In this document: positions 41,172 to 50,633 of the stretch, in pieces
How positions within the stretch are numbered: the first letter of the stretch is position 1
How the letters are laid out: each line of letters starts with the position of its first letter
Assembly (NCBI GenBank): GCA_964431735.1
Contig: CAYSLJ010000019.1
Span: 1-55,840, forward strand
Direction of reading: 5' to 3'
Origin: CALARM01 sp964431735
Lineage (GTDB): Bacteria; Vulcanimicrobiota; SpSt-956; JAKJGF01
DNA: 55,840 nt
Notes under the pieces: model-generated
Databases searched by the model: none
Seen by the model: only the letters and a program-made list of their open reading frames with translations
What the model was told of the DNA's origin: nothing
Position numbers and translations under genes: made by a program

Positions 41172-43037
41172 ATGATTAAATACTGTAATGATTGTGGTGC
41201 AGAAAATACTGATATAAGTAATTTCTGTATAGTCTGCGGAGCTTCCCTGAAGGCTTCATCAGAAAATAACCCTTCAAAAGCAGGACATATAACATCTGAT
41301 TTTGTTGATGATGGCATGACTGTACAGCAAAATATGTCTGCAGAGAAAAACACTGCAATTATTCCGCCTTCTGCCAGCTCAAGTAAAGCCACTCAGCCGG
41401 TAAATCAAAATTACAACAGAAATGTTTCACATCAGCAGATTATTCAGCCTTATGGGAAAAATATTTTATATGAGAAGACTCAGCCTTCCCATAAACAGGG
41501 CAATCTCTATCCTCCCGGCACTCAATACAGACACACTGCCACACCGGTACAGGTCAGTCTGATTGCACAGAATAAACCTTCAGGCAATTCATTTTTTAAA
41601 AATCTTTTTCTGCTGATTGTTCTTTTAATAGCAGGTTACATGTTATATCCGTCTGCAAAGGATTTTTCGGCATCTTTACTCTATAAACAGGGGCTCACTT
41701 TAATGAAACTGAAAAAATACGAAGAAGCTAAAGGTTATTTCGATAAAGCCCTGTATATAAAACCTGAATACTGGCAGGCATGGAACAGTAAAGGTCTGTC
41801 TATGAGACAGCTGAAGAAACCGGGGGAAGCAATAGAGTGTTTCAATAAGGCTCTGGAAAATAACCCTGAAGATGACAGTGCATTGCTAAATAAAGGAATC
41901 ACCTTATGTGAACTGAAAAAATACGGTGAAGGAATAACATGTTACAAAAAAGCCCTGAAGATTAATCAAAAAAATCATAAAGCTTTCTATTGTATAGGTA
42001 CTGGAATGGTCAGTCAGAAAAAATATGGAGAAAGTATTTCCTTCTATGACAGTGCTTTAAAGCTCAAACCTTCATATAAAGAGGCCTGGTACGGCAAGGG
42101 TTATGTTCTCATGAAACAGAAAAAATACGATGAAAGTATTAAGTGTTATAATAAAGCCATAAAAATTGACCCTGAATATACAACTGCCCTTTACGGTAAA
42201 GGTTATACTCTGTGCAAACAAAAAAAATACAAAGAGGGGCTTACATATTATAATAAAGTTTTATTGATTAATCCGTCTTATCCCGGTTTGAATGCAGGTA
42301 AAAAACTCGCATATTACGCTCTGGCAGACAGTTCATATAAAGAGGGTAAATATGAAGAAAGTATTTATTATTATGATAAGGCTCTGGAAATGGATTCTAA
42401 ATTTATATATGCCATAAAAGGGAAAAGAGATGCCTTTTATGCATGGGGAAACAGGCTCTGTTCAGAAGGTAAATATGAACAGGGGTTTATCTGTTACGAT
42501 AAAGCCCTGAAAATAGCTCCGTCTTTCAAACAGGCAGCTTATAAAAAAATCGAATCTCTCCACAGTATGGGAAATGCTTATTACAACAGCGGAAACTATT
42601 CCATGGCAATAAGCTGTTATGACAGAATTCTGGCCATTGACAGAAACTACAGCCACGCAACTATAAACAAGGCAAATGCTCTCTATTGTATAGGGAATCA
42701 AACAGCTGCGTCAGGACAATATGCAATGGCAATAGTATATTATGACAGGGCCCTGGCAATAAATCCGGGGAGCGGTCAAATTTACAATGCAAAAGAAAGT
42801 GCTCTCGCCAGTCTGGAACATCAGAGAAAAAGTTATTATAACACTTCCTATAATCGTAATAACAGTCAGAGTTATAATAATAGTTATTCCAATAATAATT
42901 ACTATAATCAGAACCAGGAAAAAATCAAAGAGCAGAATGAAGCAATGATAAATAAATATAAACAGGAACAGCAGGACAGAATAAACAGGCAGAATCAACA
43001 GATAATAAAAAATACATCGACTTATCCGGGTAAATAG
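41172..43037 (+). CDS. Zinc-ribbon/TPR membrane protein with Asn/Gln-rich tail
   Basis: 621 residues. The zinc ribbon is YCNDCGAENTDISNFCIVCG (C5, C8, C19, C22). A disordered Ser/Gln/Pro-rich linker and one transmembrane helix (about 142-160, NLFLLIVLLIAGYMLYPSA) follow. About 10 TPR units fill 165-545, then comes an Asn/Tyr/Gln-rich, probably disordered tail (about 555-621). Same overall architecture as the receptor kinase at 18.1-20.7 kb but without the kinase domain, so it may be a non-catalytic partner. ATG behind AAGGAAGG. Confidence 0.85.
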   Translation: MIKYCNDCGAENTDISNFCIVCGASLKASSENNPSKAGHITSDFVDDGMTVQQNMSAEKNTAIIPPSASSSKATQPVNQNYNRNVSHQQIIQPYGKNILYEKTQPSHKQGNLYPPGTQYRHTATPVQVSLIAQNKPSGNSFFKNLFLLIVLLIAGYMLYPSAKDFSASLLYKQGLTLMKLKKYEEAKGYFDKALYIKPEYWQAWNSKGLSMRQLKKPGEAIECFNKALENNPEDDSALLNKGITLCELKKYGEGITCYKKALKINQKNHKAFYCIGTGMVSQKKYGESISFYDSALKLKPSYKEAWYGKGYVLMKQKKYDESIKCYNKAIKIDPEYTTALYGKGYTLCKQKKYKEGLTYYNKVLLINPSYPGLNAGKKLAYYALADSSYKEGKYEESIYYYDKALEMDSKFIYAIKGKRDAFYAWGNRLCSEGKYEQGFICYDKALKIAPSFKQAAYKKIESLHSMGNAYYNSGNYSMAISCYDRILAIDRNYSHATINKANALYCIGNQTAASGQYAMAIVYYDRALAINPGSGQIYNAKESALASLEHQRKSYYNTSYNRNNSQSYNNSYSNNNYYNQNQEKIKEQNEAMINKYKQEQQDRINRQNQQIIKNTSTYPGK

Positions 43038-43044
43038 TTTCATT

Positions 43045-43078
43045 CCTCGCGTAACGCGTCACGCGTCACGCGTTACGT
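43045..43078. repeat. Heptamer core after the TPR gene
   Basis: CCTCGCGTAACGCGTCACGC GTCACGCGTTACG. Here GTAACGC and GTCACGC units are mixed. Confidence 0.88.
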
Positions 43079-43100
43079 CAAATAAAGTGAGGTGATTTTA

Positions 43101-43316
43101 ATGAGATCAAAAAAATTAGCTTTTTTTCTACTATGCATGGTTTTAATAAGCATGGCTTTATTTCTATCAGGCTGTGATGACGGTGATGGCGACGGTCCTC
43201 CGGAAAGCCTGTTAAAAATGCTTTTAAATATCTTTCTTGTTTCTGCTTTTATTTTTACAGGTACTTCAATTATGAACAATAAAAATTCAGGAAATGGTAA
43301 TGGCTCTCTTAAATAA
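43101..43316 (+). CDS. Small lipoprotein
   Basis: About 71 residues from ATG 43101 behind GAGGTG. The signal peptide MRSKKLAFFLLCMVLISMAL ends in the lipobox LSGC, followed by an acidic linker DDGDGDG and a second hydrophobic segment (LLNIFLVSAFIFTGTSI). The Gly/Asn-rich end is short. Function unknown. The 43.32-43.79 kb gap after it holds only repeat elements. Confidence 0.65.
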   Translation: MRSKKLAFFLLCMVLISMALFLSGCDDGDGDGPPESLLKMLLNIFLVSAFIFTGTSIMNNKNSGNGNGSLK

Positions 43317-43344
43317 TTTAAATGTACAGGAATTTTCATTTCAG

Positions 43345-43448
43345 TTACTGACCTGAGCATAAGTATTTAATAAAGGTTTTCCTCCCGTGACGCGTGACGC
43401 GTCACGCATGACGCGAGGAAAGATACTATTAATAAATTTCCATTCCTT
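43345..43448. repeat. Hybrid heptamer element
   Basis: Left arm TTACTGACCTGAGCATAAGT ATTTAATAAAGG; core CCCGTGACGCGTGACGCGTC ACGCATGACGCGAGGAAAG; right arm ACTATTAATAAATTTCCATT CC. The left arm belongs to the type at 50505 and the right arm to the type at 53853. Confidence 0.85.
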
Positions 43449-43450
43449 AG

Positions 43451-43574
43451 GAACTGTCTGAAAATAATTACATCATAGTTATAATTTATATCGTGACGCG
43501 TAACGCGTAACGCGTGACGCGAGGATACTAATCGTTCTAACAATTTGCCGGAGTTATTTTTCTTACAGTCCTTA
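43451..43574. repeat. Heptamer element, GACTGTAAGAAAATAACT-arm type
   Basis: Left arm GAACTGTCTGAAAATAATTA; core CGTGACGCGTAACGCGTAAC GCGTGACGCGAGGA (43491-43525); right arm AATTTGCCGGAGTTATTTTT CTTACAGTCC. Confidence 0.88.
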
Positions 43575-43602
43575 GTTGTTAAATTTCAGTTAATAATTAA
43601 AG

Positions 43603-43650
43603 CTAATCGCTAACAGCTAATAGCTAAGAACTAATAAGTAATAACTATTT
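43603..43650. repeat. GCTAATA heptamer array
   Basis: GCTAATC GCTAACA GCTAATA GCTAAGA ACTAATA AGTAATA: a third flavour of 7-bp unit. A shorter related stretch (GTTAGCTATCAGCTAA) lies at 20772-20787. Confidence 0.75.
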
Positions 43651-43697
43651 TATCAAAGCAGATAATATGACAATGTAAAGTTAATTTCAATTCTATA

Positions 43698-43795
43698 CTA
43701 ACAGTCATGACCGGGCTGGTCACAACGAAGAATGAAAATTTGTTCCTCCCGTAACGCGTTACGCGTTACGCGTTACGATTCTCATATAAATTACT
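43698..43795. repeat. Heptamer element, GATTCTCATATAA-arm type, full copy
   Basis: CAGTCATGACCGGGCTGGTC ACAACGAAGAATGAAAATTT GTTC; core CTCCCGTAACGCGTTACGCG TTACGCGTTACG; right arm ATTCTCATATAAA. The stop codon of the CapA-like gene lies inside its right end. Confidence 0.85.
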
Positions 43796-45128
43796 CTGCT
43801 ATTTTTACAACAAAAAAATTATTTTCATAAAAAATTTCCGTTCCGAAAGGGGAAGAAAGACTCTTTAATCTTTCCAGCATAGAACGGCTCAATTCTTCGG
43901 AAGCAGGCACAGGTCTTCCTCTTTTTGTTCTTCCATCTTTAAATCCCAGGGACACAGGATAGAGCCTGATTTCCTTCAACTGTTTTTTTCCGTCAAATAC
44001 AGGCAGGGCAATGACAGTCTCCCAGTTTTCAGGTTTATTGCAGTTATTATATCTGTCAGTATTAAATATATCTGACGGCAGCGAATCTGAAGGAAGATTA
44101 TATCTTTCATATAAATCAGCGGGAAGGTATTTTATCGTATCTATCTGAAATATAAAATTACCGAGACCGTAAAAGATCGGCTTCTTCTTATATATTTCAA
44201 TACCTTTCAGCAAATGAGCGCCATGACTGAAGAATATATCTGCTCCCGAATCAATCGCTTCCCTTGCAACAGTCTGAACAAAACCGGCAGGCATTGCGTA
44301 GTTGTCAGACATGCCTTCATGGCTGTGAAGGGAAAAAATAACCCAGTCAGCCTGACCGGACGATTCTTTAATTGATTTTTTTATCTCTTCAAGGTCATTT
44401 CTGTCCGGCTCTGTAATTATCTGGCATTTATCACCCTTTTCAAACCGGAGATTCAAAAAAGAAAGGCTCTGTTCATCTATATTATGAGAAAGTTTCAGGT
44501 CAAAAACCATTTTATATAAATTCATAAATGTCTGATTATCCACTATGTATCTGGTAGTATATCTCAGAGGATTAACGCCTGGTCTTCCTTTCATATCGGC
44601 TCTCTGGTTTCCTGCTGCAGAAGAACGGGGAAAGGTGGATGTACAGGAGATTAAAGCAACTCTGCCTTTTTTCGTATCCATATAAACAGGAGAACGGGCC
44701 AGAGCAAGATTTTCTCCCACTCCTCCACAGACAAGTCCTTCTTTTTTCAGGGCTTCATCAGTGGCTTTTACTCCTTCATAGCCGTAATCAAGAGCATGAT
44801 TATTGGCACGGCATAACATGTCAAACCCGGCCCATGTAAGCTCTCCGGCAAGTTCCGGTTCGCCTGTCACATAAGTGCCTCCGCTCTGAGCTGACGGATA
44901 ACCTTCGTAATTATGAAATAATCCCTCAAAATTCGTAATTGCCACATCGGAAGAACGAATAATATTTATCATGTCCGTATAGGCCGGTTCATCGAAAACA
45001 GATATTTTCATTGTAATTATGGAATCACCTGTAAGGGCAAAACTCATAGTTTCTTCCGGTTTATCTTCTTTTCCGTAAGAAGGTGAAATAAATAAAAGAA
45101 ATATTATAAAAAACAATAAATTTTTCAT
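43791..45128 (-). CDS. CapA-family metallophosphatase-like secreted protein
   Basis: About 445 residues from ATG 45128 behind GGAGGAG. Signal peptide (MKNLLFFIIFLLFISPSYG), then SFALTGDSII (metal-binding GD), NFEGLF, DMLCRANNHALDYGYEG, WVIFSLHSHEG, FFSHGAHLLKGIEIYKKKPI and FYGLGNFIFQ. These are the ordered motifs of the CapA/PgsA calcineurin-like family, all present. Family members act in poly-gamma-glutamate assembly or as poorly defined phosphatases. There are no capB/capC homologues here. It overlaps the upstream gluzincin-like gene by ATGA. Confidence 0.88.
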   Translation of the reverse strand: MKNLLFFIIFLLFISPSYGKEDKPEETMSFALTGDSIITMKISVFDEPAYTDMINIIRSSDVAITNFEGLFHNYEGYPSAQSGGTYVTGEPELAGELTWAGFDMLCRANNHALDYGYEGVKATDEALKKEGLVCGGVGENLALARSPVYMDTKKGRVALISCTSTFPRSSAAGNQRADMKGRPGVNPLRYTTRYIVDNQTFMNLYKMVFDLKLSHNIDEQSLSFLNLRFEKGDKCQIITEPDRNDLEEIKKSIKESSGQADWVIFSLHSHEGMSDNYAMPAGFVQTVAREAIDSGADIFFSHGAHLLKGIEIYKKKPIFYGLGNFIFQIDTIKYLPADLYERYNLPSDSLPSDIFNTDRYNNCNKPENWETVIALPVFDGKKQLKEIRLYPVSLGFKDGRTKRGRPVPASEELSRSMLERLKSLSSPFGTEIFYENNFFVVKIAE

Positions 45129-46462
45129 AGCTCCTCCTGCCATACAGGTGATATACATCCTTTTTCTCTTACAAATCTGTTCCAGAATTCTTCAAAGGAT
45201 ATACCTGTAAAATATTCAAGTTCTTCTTTAAAAGGGAATGAACCTTTAAAATTTCCATATTTATTATAAGCATAACACATAAACTCTTCCATAGTTTTTC
45301 CGGTTTTTTTCTTCATTTCCATTTCAAGCATTTTAAAGACAAGGGGTGATTTACAGTAATGGAAAAACTCCATAGCTTCGTTATCTTTCACTTCATGTTC
45401 TCTCTCAAGAGGGTGATCCCACCCGGGATGGGCATCCATAGTCTTCAAATATCTTTCATAGAGTTCCTTCCATTTTTTTCCTTTTTCTCCGGTACCTGTA
45501 GCTACAGTGGCTTTTTCTTCCATATATACCGACCATCCTTCAATAACCCATTCGTCTTTTATACTCTTCAGCATCATACCTGTCGGCTCATATCTGTTCA
45601 GGCCATGGCTCAGTCTGTGAGAAAAATATTCCCAGTTTCTGACTGTATCTTCCGGCATTTCATAACACTGGCCGTTTGACCAGAGTCCCGTAAATACCCG
45701 TTTCCCGTCGTCAGATTTCGGTGTCCAGCAGACAATATAAGGATAGGACGGATCGAAATTGAAGGTTTTATAGAAATATTTATAGAAGCTGAAAGTTTTT
45801 TCAGTAATCTCTTTTTTATGTTCTTCAGTCCAGGTCGAAAAGGTATAGACACAGACATCGGTATGACCGAATGTCTTTTTTATTCCGGTGAAAGGGCCAA
45901 AAGCCATAAATGATTTTTCAAGTGATTCACATACAGGAGTTTTCCATGAAGCATCGGGATAATAAGTATCTCCGTCTTTTCTAAAGGGAGTTACAACATT
46001 CCACGCCGAAGGGATGTTAAATGTTATTGCTGCAGTTTTAATGGCTTCAGTATCGGGTAAAATAAATATTCTCCCGTCAAAACTTGCAAAGTCTTTAGAA
46101 ATATTTCCCTGTCTGCCATGACGTCCCATACCTCCCGGTTTTACACTGTATTCGATATAAAGTTTTTTATAGGTCAGCCATTTTAAATAATATTTATTAT
46201 CATGTTTTTCATAATCTATTTTTTCTTTTTCTTCGTTATAAAATGTGAGATCTTCAATGTGAAACTCTCCATCCATGCCGACGTGTTTGAAAGAAAACGG
46301 ATTTTCACTTCCTGGCCGGAACAGGATTGACACAGAAGCTTCAGATGTCTCAGGAGCGGTTAAATCAATATGTATTTCAAGAGAAGGAGCAACTGTTTCA
46401 TAAGCTTTTGCCATATGAAGTGATAGAAGTAAAATAATTATTATGCTGAAAAATTTTATCAT
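45125..46462 (-). CDS. Secreted gluzincin-like protein with degenerate active site
   Basis: 445 residues with a signal peptide (about 1-20). An N-terminal beta domain is followed by a helical domain with YFSHRLSHGLNRYEPTG (about 279-295) and DEWVIEGWSVYMEEK (about 303-317). This spacing matches M61/M1 gluzincin peptidases: HExxH, then an EG-containing helix. The catalytic Glu of HExxH is Arg here (HRLSH, 282-286), while both His and the distal Glu remain. It may bind zinc without peptidase activity. Overlaps the CapA-like gene by 4 bp. Fold assignment is from motif spacing only. Confidence 0.6.
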   Translation of the reverse strand: MIKFFSIIIILLLSLHMAKAYETVAPSLEIHIDLTAPETSEASVSILFRPGSENPFSFKHVGMDGEFHIEDLTFYNEEKEKIDYEKHDNKYYLKWLTYKKLYIEYSVKPGGMGRHGRQGNISKDFASFDGRIFILPDTEAIKTAAITFNIPSAWNVVTPFRKDGDTYYPDASWKTPVCESLEKSFMAFGPFTGIKKTFGHTDVCVYTFSTWTEEHKKEITEKTFSFYKYFYKTFNFDPSYPYIVCWTPKSDDGKRVFTGLWSNGQCYEMPEDTVRNWEYFSHRLSHGLNRYEPTGMMLKSIKDEWVIEGWSVYMEEKATVATGTGEKGKKWKELYERYLKTMDAHPGWDHPLEREHEVKDNEAMEFFHYCKSPLVFKMLEMEMKKKTGKTMEEFMCYAYNKYGNFKGSFPFKEELEYFTGISFEEFWNRFVREKGCISPVWQEEL

Positions 46463-46476
46463 AATCTCCCCTTTGA

Positions 46477-46514
46477 GTCGTAACGCGTGACGCGTGACGC
46501 GTGACGCGTTACGA
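46477..46514. repeat. Heptamer core between secreted-protein genes
   Basis: GTCGTAACGCGTGACGCGTG ACGCGTGACGCGTTACG. Confidence 0.9.
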
Positions 46515-46537
46515 ACATTAATTACGGCTCAATACTG

Positions 46538-49177
46538 TTATTCCGGAAAAATTCTTCTTTCTGGCTGATCGTTAATTTCCTTAATATTCCTTATATAATC
46601 TGCCACTATATCTCTGATAATGTCTCCTTCACTCAGAACTTTTCCTTTTGTAAAGGTACTGTAATTTTCTCCGCCTCCGGCAAGGAAACCGGTAGTGGCA
46701 ATTTTATATACTGTACTGTCTGAAAGAGCTTTATCGTTAATGGTAATGGTCTTAATTCTTTCTCCGTCGGGGTTATTTCTCTTATAGGTAATGTTCATAC
46801 CTGAGAACTGAAGAATGTAGCCGTTATTGAGAGACTGTTCCACAATTTCCCTGACCTGTTTCCCCGTAAGTTCAAGGACTACCATATTAAAATCATATGG
46901 TATTACATTATAAAGTTCTCCATAGCTTATATCACCTTTAAAGAGATATTTCCTCAGATGGCTGTTTTCATAAAAGGCCGCGTCTGCGCCGGATTTTTTC
47001 AGCATTGCCTCTGTAACAAGATAACCCATAGGCGATACTGTATATTTTCTTTTCGTTATATGAATAATTCTGACGGCTTTCCCCAGTATTTCATTATATT
47101 TTGCAGGAACAGCTTTCTCAAAACCGTCTACAAGCTGCTTTACCTGCTCATCTTCTTTTTTCACAAGACTGGGAGATATTAAATGGAGGTTATACACATA
47201 ATTCATTTCCGTGAATTTTTTCTGAAAACCGAGTTTCATTTCACTCAGGAATCTTCCCTTGGTGCCACCTTCAAGGAGAAGTATATTATCTGCCTTAAAA
47301 GGCTCCCCTGTTACGGAAAAAGCCTGTCCTCCTCCGCAGAATAAGAGACATGGCTTTTTTCTGGCCCCCGGTAATATATTTTGAAAATCATTGGCAAGCA
47401 GAATATTATCGGCAAGCTTCTGGTTTGTCACAATTATGATTACATCGGCTTCCGCTTCTACTTTACTGTAGTAATTAAGAAGAGCTCCCTTTATATCCAT
47501 AATGGCTATACCGGCAAGTGATGCTTTCGGTACAAGTGAAGGGATATCGGGATTGACCAATCCTATGATACCGACTTTAACACCTTCGAATGGTATTACA
47601 GTATAAGGTTTAAGTCCCGGTAGCAGATTATCGGTTCCCTGAAGCAGTACATTGGCTCCGAGAACAGGGAATTTTGCCTTACCGATTAATTTTACAAGAT
47701 TGTCCTTACCTGTCATAAAATCTTCTTCTCCGAGAACAGAAGCACTTACACCTGCCATATTAAGGCATTCTATAACAGCTTCTCCTCCTGTACTTTCTGC
47801 CAGAGGTGTTCCGTGTAAGAAATTACCTCCGCACAGAAGCAGATTATTCTTTGTTTTACCTGTAATGGTTTGATATTTGTATGCAAGATAAGAAAATCCA
47901 CCTGCTTCTACCGTTTCAGGAGGTGTCTTCAGTTCTTCCTTTGTTAAAAAGGAATAAACTTCAGAGCCTCCGAGTTGATAGGGCTGAATATATCCAAGGA
48001 GATCGGTAAAATAATAAATATTCACATTTGCTTCATTTCTATCTGACATATCAGCTTTTTTCTCAATATGAAGGGTAGTGATTATACCGCTCGTATATCC
48101 CTGAACTTCCACATAATCACCTTTTCTCAGGTAATCTACAGTGAGATTCTTTCTTTCAGGGTCTTTATCATCTATAATATTACAACTGCTCAGATTGAGA
48201 AGTAACTGTTTTTTTGTTTTATCCTTTTCTATAAGAATGGATTTTGTATCTCCTCTTATTTCAACAATCTTTCCTCCTGTAAGGACAGATACATTATCGC
48301 CTGTTTCCGTACCGATTCTTGAAAGACTTGATCTTACGGACGGGAGAGCTTCTTCCTGCAATACAGCCGAGGCAACTGCAGTTTTACCCTTTGTGGGATA
48401 TATAATACCATATACCAGCACTGATTTCCCCTTCAGGTCTGACATGGTTCTGAAACCCGGTGCTACAAGCATTACAGTATTTTTATTTGCAAGTATTTCC
48501 TGGTCACCTATTTTAAAGGTTAATTTTTTTTCCGTTACTTCACTTATCTTTCCCCTTACAATCATGGGGCCATGTTTTGCAGTAAGCAGGTTGTTCACAT
48601 ATGAGAGGGGATCGTAAAAGTTAAGAGGGTTAAGTACGGAAGGTTCATGTTTTTCTGTGCCCGGGAAAATAACGGTGGCATAAAACTCATCATTTACTGA
48701 AAAATCTGCAATAGAAACATCTTTTAAATTTTTCATAGCTTTAAGTTCAGTAATTATAGAAAACTTTTTTCTTCCGTACTGAGTGGATGCAGTAATAATA
48801 TTATTATTTATTTCCAGAATTTTACCTTCATATTCAACTTCCGTTCCCTGTCCTGTAGTGAGTAAAAAGGCAGATTCCGCATCAAAGAGTCCCTCTGCTT
48901 TAATTTCATATTTATCGGGATTTTTTGTAGATACAACTACCTGTTCTCCTGTTTTAAAATCTTCAAATTTCGCTTTAACCATGTTTTTTACAAAGTTAGT
49001 TTTAGAATCTACAATTACCTGTTTTTCCTCATCTTCTGCCGTCACAATAATGAGATTATTTTTCTTTATATCAATTTCTTCTATTTTACCTGATACGGGT
49101 TTAAGCATATCACCCTGTGCCAGTACAATATTACAACATAGAATAAACATTACAATAAACATCAAAAAAGCTTTCAT
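46538..49177 (-). CDS. Secreted 5'-nucleotidase-like protein with degenerate phosphoesterase domain
   Basis: 879 residues from ATG 49177. Signal peptide (MKAFLMFIVMFILCCNIVLA) and a long beta-rich N-terminal half (about 20-395) made of several small barrel-like units of the pattern GKIxEIxxxxxxI. A UshA-type phosphoesterase-like domain (about 400-640) comes next, then an intact 5'-nucleotidase C-terminal domain (about 690-860; GDISYGELYNVIPYDFNMVV, LELTGKQVREIVEQSL). The metal-site motifs are altered: YYFTDLLGYI for xHTNDxHG, LLCGGNF for DAGD, LGEEDFM for GNHEFD. Loss of phosphatase activity is likely. It may bind nucleotides or act structurally. Confidence 0.78.
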   Translation of the reverse strand: MKAFLMFIVMFILCCNIVLAQGDMLKPVSGKIEEIDIKKNNLIIVTAEDEEKQVIVDSKTNFVKNMVKAKFEDFKTGEQVVVSTKNPDKYEIKAEGLFDAESAFLLTTGQGTEVEYEGKILEINNNIITASTQYGRKKFSIITELKAMKNLKDVSIADFSVNDEFYATVIFPGTEKHEPSVLNPLNFYDPLSYVNNLLTAKHGPMIVRGKISEVTEKKLTFKIGDQEILANKNTVMLVAPGFRTMSDLKGKSVLVYGIIYPTKGKTAVASAVLQEEALPSVRSSLSRIGTETGDNVSVLTGGKIVEIRGDTKSILIEKDKTKKQLLLNLSSCNIIDDKDPERKNLTVDYLRKGDYVEVQGYTSGIITTLHIEKKADMSDRNEANVNIYYFTDLLGYIQPYQLGGSEVYSFLTKEELKTPPETVEAGGFSYLAYKYQTITGKTKNNLLLCGGNFLHGTPLAESTGGEAVIECLNMAGVSASVLGEEDFMTGKDNLVKLIGKAKFPVLGANVLLQGTDNLLPGLKPYTVIPFEGVKVGIIGLVNPDIPSLVPKASLAGIAIMDIKGALLNYYSKVEAEADVIIIVTNQKLADNILLANDFQNILPGARKKPCLLFCGGGQAFSVTGEPFKADNILLLEGGTKGRFLSEMKLGFQKKFTEMNYVYNLHLISPSLVKKEDEQVKQLVDGFEKAVPAKYNEILGKAVRIIHITKRKYTVSPMGYLVTEAMLKKSGADAAFYENSHLRKYLFKGDISYGELYNVIPYDFNMVVLELTGKQVREIVEQSLNNGYILQFSGMNITYKRNNPDGERIKTITINDKALSDSTVYKIATTGFLAGGGENYSTFTKGKVLSEGDIIRDIVADYIRNIKEINDQPERRIFPE

Positions 49178-49205
49178 CTGACCAATCCTTTCCTTATGAA
49201 ATAGT

Positions 49206-49232
49206 ACAAGGAATAGCACTGCTATTCCTTGT
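49206..49232. other. 12-bp perfect stem-loop
   Basis: ACAAGGAATAGC-ACT-GCTATTCCTTGT lies between the Gly/Pro-tailed gene and the nucleotidase-like gene, with no T-run. It could stabilise the 3' end or hinder read-through. Confidence 0.7.
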
Positions 49233-49264
49233 GTATATTAGTAATTGCCTGTACGGATCAGATA

Positions 49265-50218
49265 TTAATCTCCGCCGTCACCGCCGCCGCCGTCACCGCC
49301 GTCTGAAGCGGGAGGAGGAGGAGGAGGAGGAGTATAGGACTGAGAAACACTGGGTGAAAAATTCAGTTGTTTCATCTGACCTGTGGAACTGTCAGTATAC
49401 TGTATCCCCATACCTGTTGTAAAAGAACTGATACCACCCAGGGTATTAATTGTAGGATTCCCTATAGTGCCGGTATTTACTCTATAAGTTACGCCACCCA
49501 TATGAGAACCGCCGTTTTTATCAAGCATATAAACACCATTACTGGGAAGATTTGCCCTTACATCCTGATTTAAAGTACGATCTCTGAGAGCTGCACTGGT
49601 TACATTCTGATCGGTGTAATGGATCATTACAGGATCGCCAACGAGGGCTGTTGTTCCCTGTCCGTTGGCATCTTTAATATAAACATTGAAAAATCCTGTA
49701 GTATTTGAAGCACTCTGACGATCAGGGATACCTGCGCCACGGCTCCTGAGAAGAATTTCTGTTCCGTCAGGAGATGTGATTACATAATCTACTCCGGTAA
49801 ATGTATAGGTACCGAAGCCGCCACCGTTATCATCTGCCACATTGGCATTTACAGTATAAATATAAGTGGTTTTCGTCACCGTATACTGTCCGTACTGTTC
49901 GACAGTAACATCGGTGCTTACATTATTCACTTCAGTAATATCCTTTATTCTATTGCCTGTTCTTACATCCTTAAAATATTTATGAGCCCATGTATTATTT
50001 GCCACCCATCCGTTTTCTCCCCATACCATTGCTCCGCTTAATTCGCCTGTTTCAGTTTTATTTTCAAACTGGCCGTCCCACTGGCCGGATTTACCGGTAT
50101 CAACACCGGTATTTTCCATGTCTTTATCTACCTGTATTACTGTCGTGCCTGCAAAAGCAGATGTTATGGCAAGTAACAGGCAGGTCAGTACGGTCAGGAT
50201 TAACATTATTTTCTTCAC
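49265..50218 (-). CDS. Secreted protein with Pro- and Gly/Asp-rich tail
   Basis: 317 residues. Clear signal peptide (MKKIMLILTVLTCLLLAITS AFA). The middle is a beta-rich region with Thr/Asn-rich strands (TVTKTTYIYTVNANV, YTFTGVDYVITSPDGTEILL). The tail is SYTPPPPPPPASDGG followed by GGD repeats, encoded by a GCC/GTC-rich simple repeat (49272-49325). Tails of this kind are seen in surface or cell-wall-associated proteins. Family not recognised. Strong GAGGAGG site upstream. The 50.22-50.63 kb gap holds repeat elements only. Confidence 0.7.
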   Translation of the reverse strand: MKKIMLILTVLTCLLLAITSAFAGTTVIQVDKDMENTGVDTGKSGQWDGQFENKTETGELSGAMVWGENGWVANNTWAHKYFKDVRTGNRIKDITEVNNVSTDVTVEQYGQYTVTKTTYIYTVNANVADDNGGGFGTYTFTGVDYVITSPDGTEILLRSRGAGIPDRQSASNTTGFFNVYIKDANGQGTTALVGDPVMIHYTDQNVTSAALRDRTLNQDVRANLPSNGVYMLDKNGGSHMGGVTYRVNTGTIGNPTINTLGGISSFTTGMGIQYTDSSTGQMKQLNFSPSVSQSYTPPPPPPPASDGGDGGGGDGGD

Positions 50219-50249
50219 AAAATTACCTCCTCTGTCAGATTATTAGAGA

Positions 50250-50272
50250 ACGTGACGCGTTACGCGAGGATT
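50250..50272. repeat. Truncated heptamer core
   Basis: CGTGACGCGTTACGCGAGGA, just upstream of the secreted-protein gene. Confidence 0.75.
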
Positions 50273-50479
50273 ACTATACTTTGAATAGTCTGCTATCCTC
50301 CTTTCATATAAATTTCATTCATTGATATAATTATACCGTTAATTCTGACAGATGTTGTTATCAGAATGTTAAATTTTCTTTAAAATTTCTTAATATCTTA
50401 TAACTGTAAGCCTACTTTTTTAATTTTTGTAATATTTCCATATTATATTTAGTTTCATGACTTATTAGAAATTACGTGT

Positions 50480-50609
50480 TCGTGACGAGTCACGCAAGGA
50501 TTACTTACTGACCTGAGCATAAGCATGTAATAAGAGTCTTCCTCCCGTCACGCGTAACGCGTAACGCGTCACGAGAGCAGATATGTATTATTTATGCTCA
50601 CCACAGTAA
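50480..50609. repeat. Heptamer core plus full-length element
   Basis: A short CGTGACGAGTCACGCAAGGA (50481-50500) is followed by a complete element: left end TTACTGACCTGAGCATAAGC ATGTAATAA (50505-), core CCCGTCACGCGTAACGCGTA ACGCGTCACG, right end ATGTATTATTTATGCTCACC ACAGTAA. This is the clearest copy for defining the ends. Confidence 0.92.
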
Positions 50610-50633
50610 GTGAATGTTTGCCCTATCTACTCA

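Noticed and set aside
43381..43525. Possible CRISPR array
   Set aside because: The repeat unit is only 7 bp, tandem with no spacers, and copies are scattered one per intergenic gap rather than clustered. No cas gene is present.
48141..48617. 158-codon + strand frame within the nucleotidase-like gene
   Set aside because: It lies wholly antisense to a well-supported secreted protein gene, has no ribosome-binding site and shows no recognisable motif.
49231..49422. Arg- and Glu-rich 63-codon + strand frame
   Set aside because: Produced by the GCC/GTC simple repeat encoding the Gly/Asp tail on the opposite strand.
9001..50620. Heptamer cores as intrinsic terminators
   Set aside because: Most cores contain units in one direction and lack a T-run. 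The arms can pair, but no canonical terminator is formed, so I list them as repeats only.
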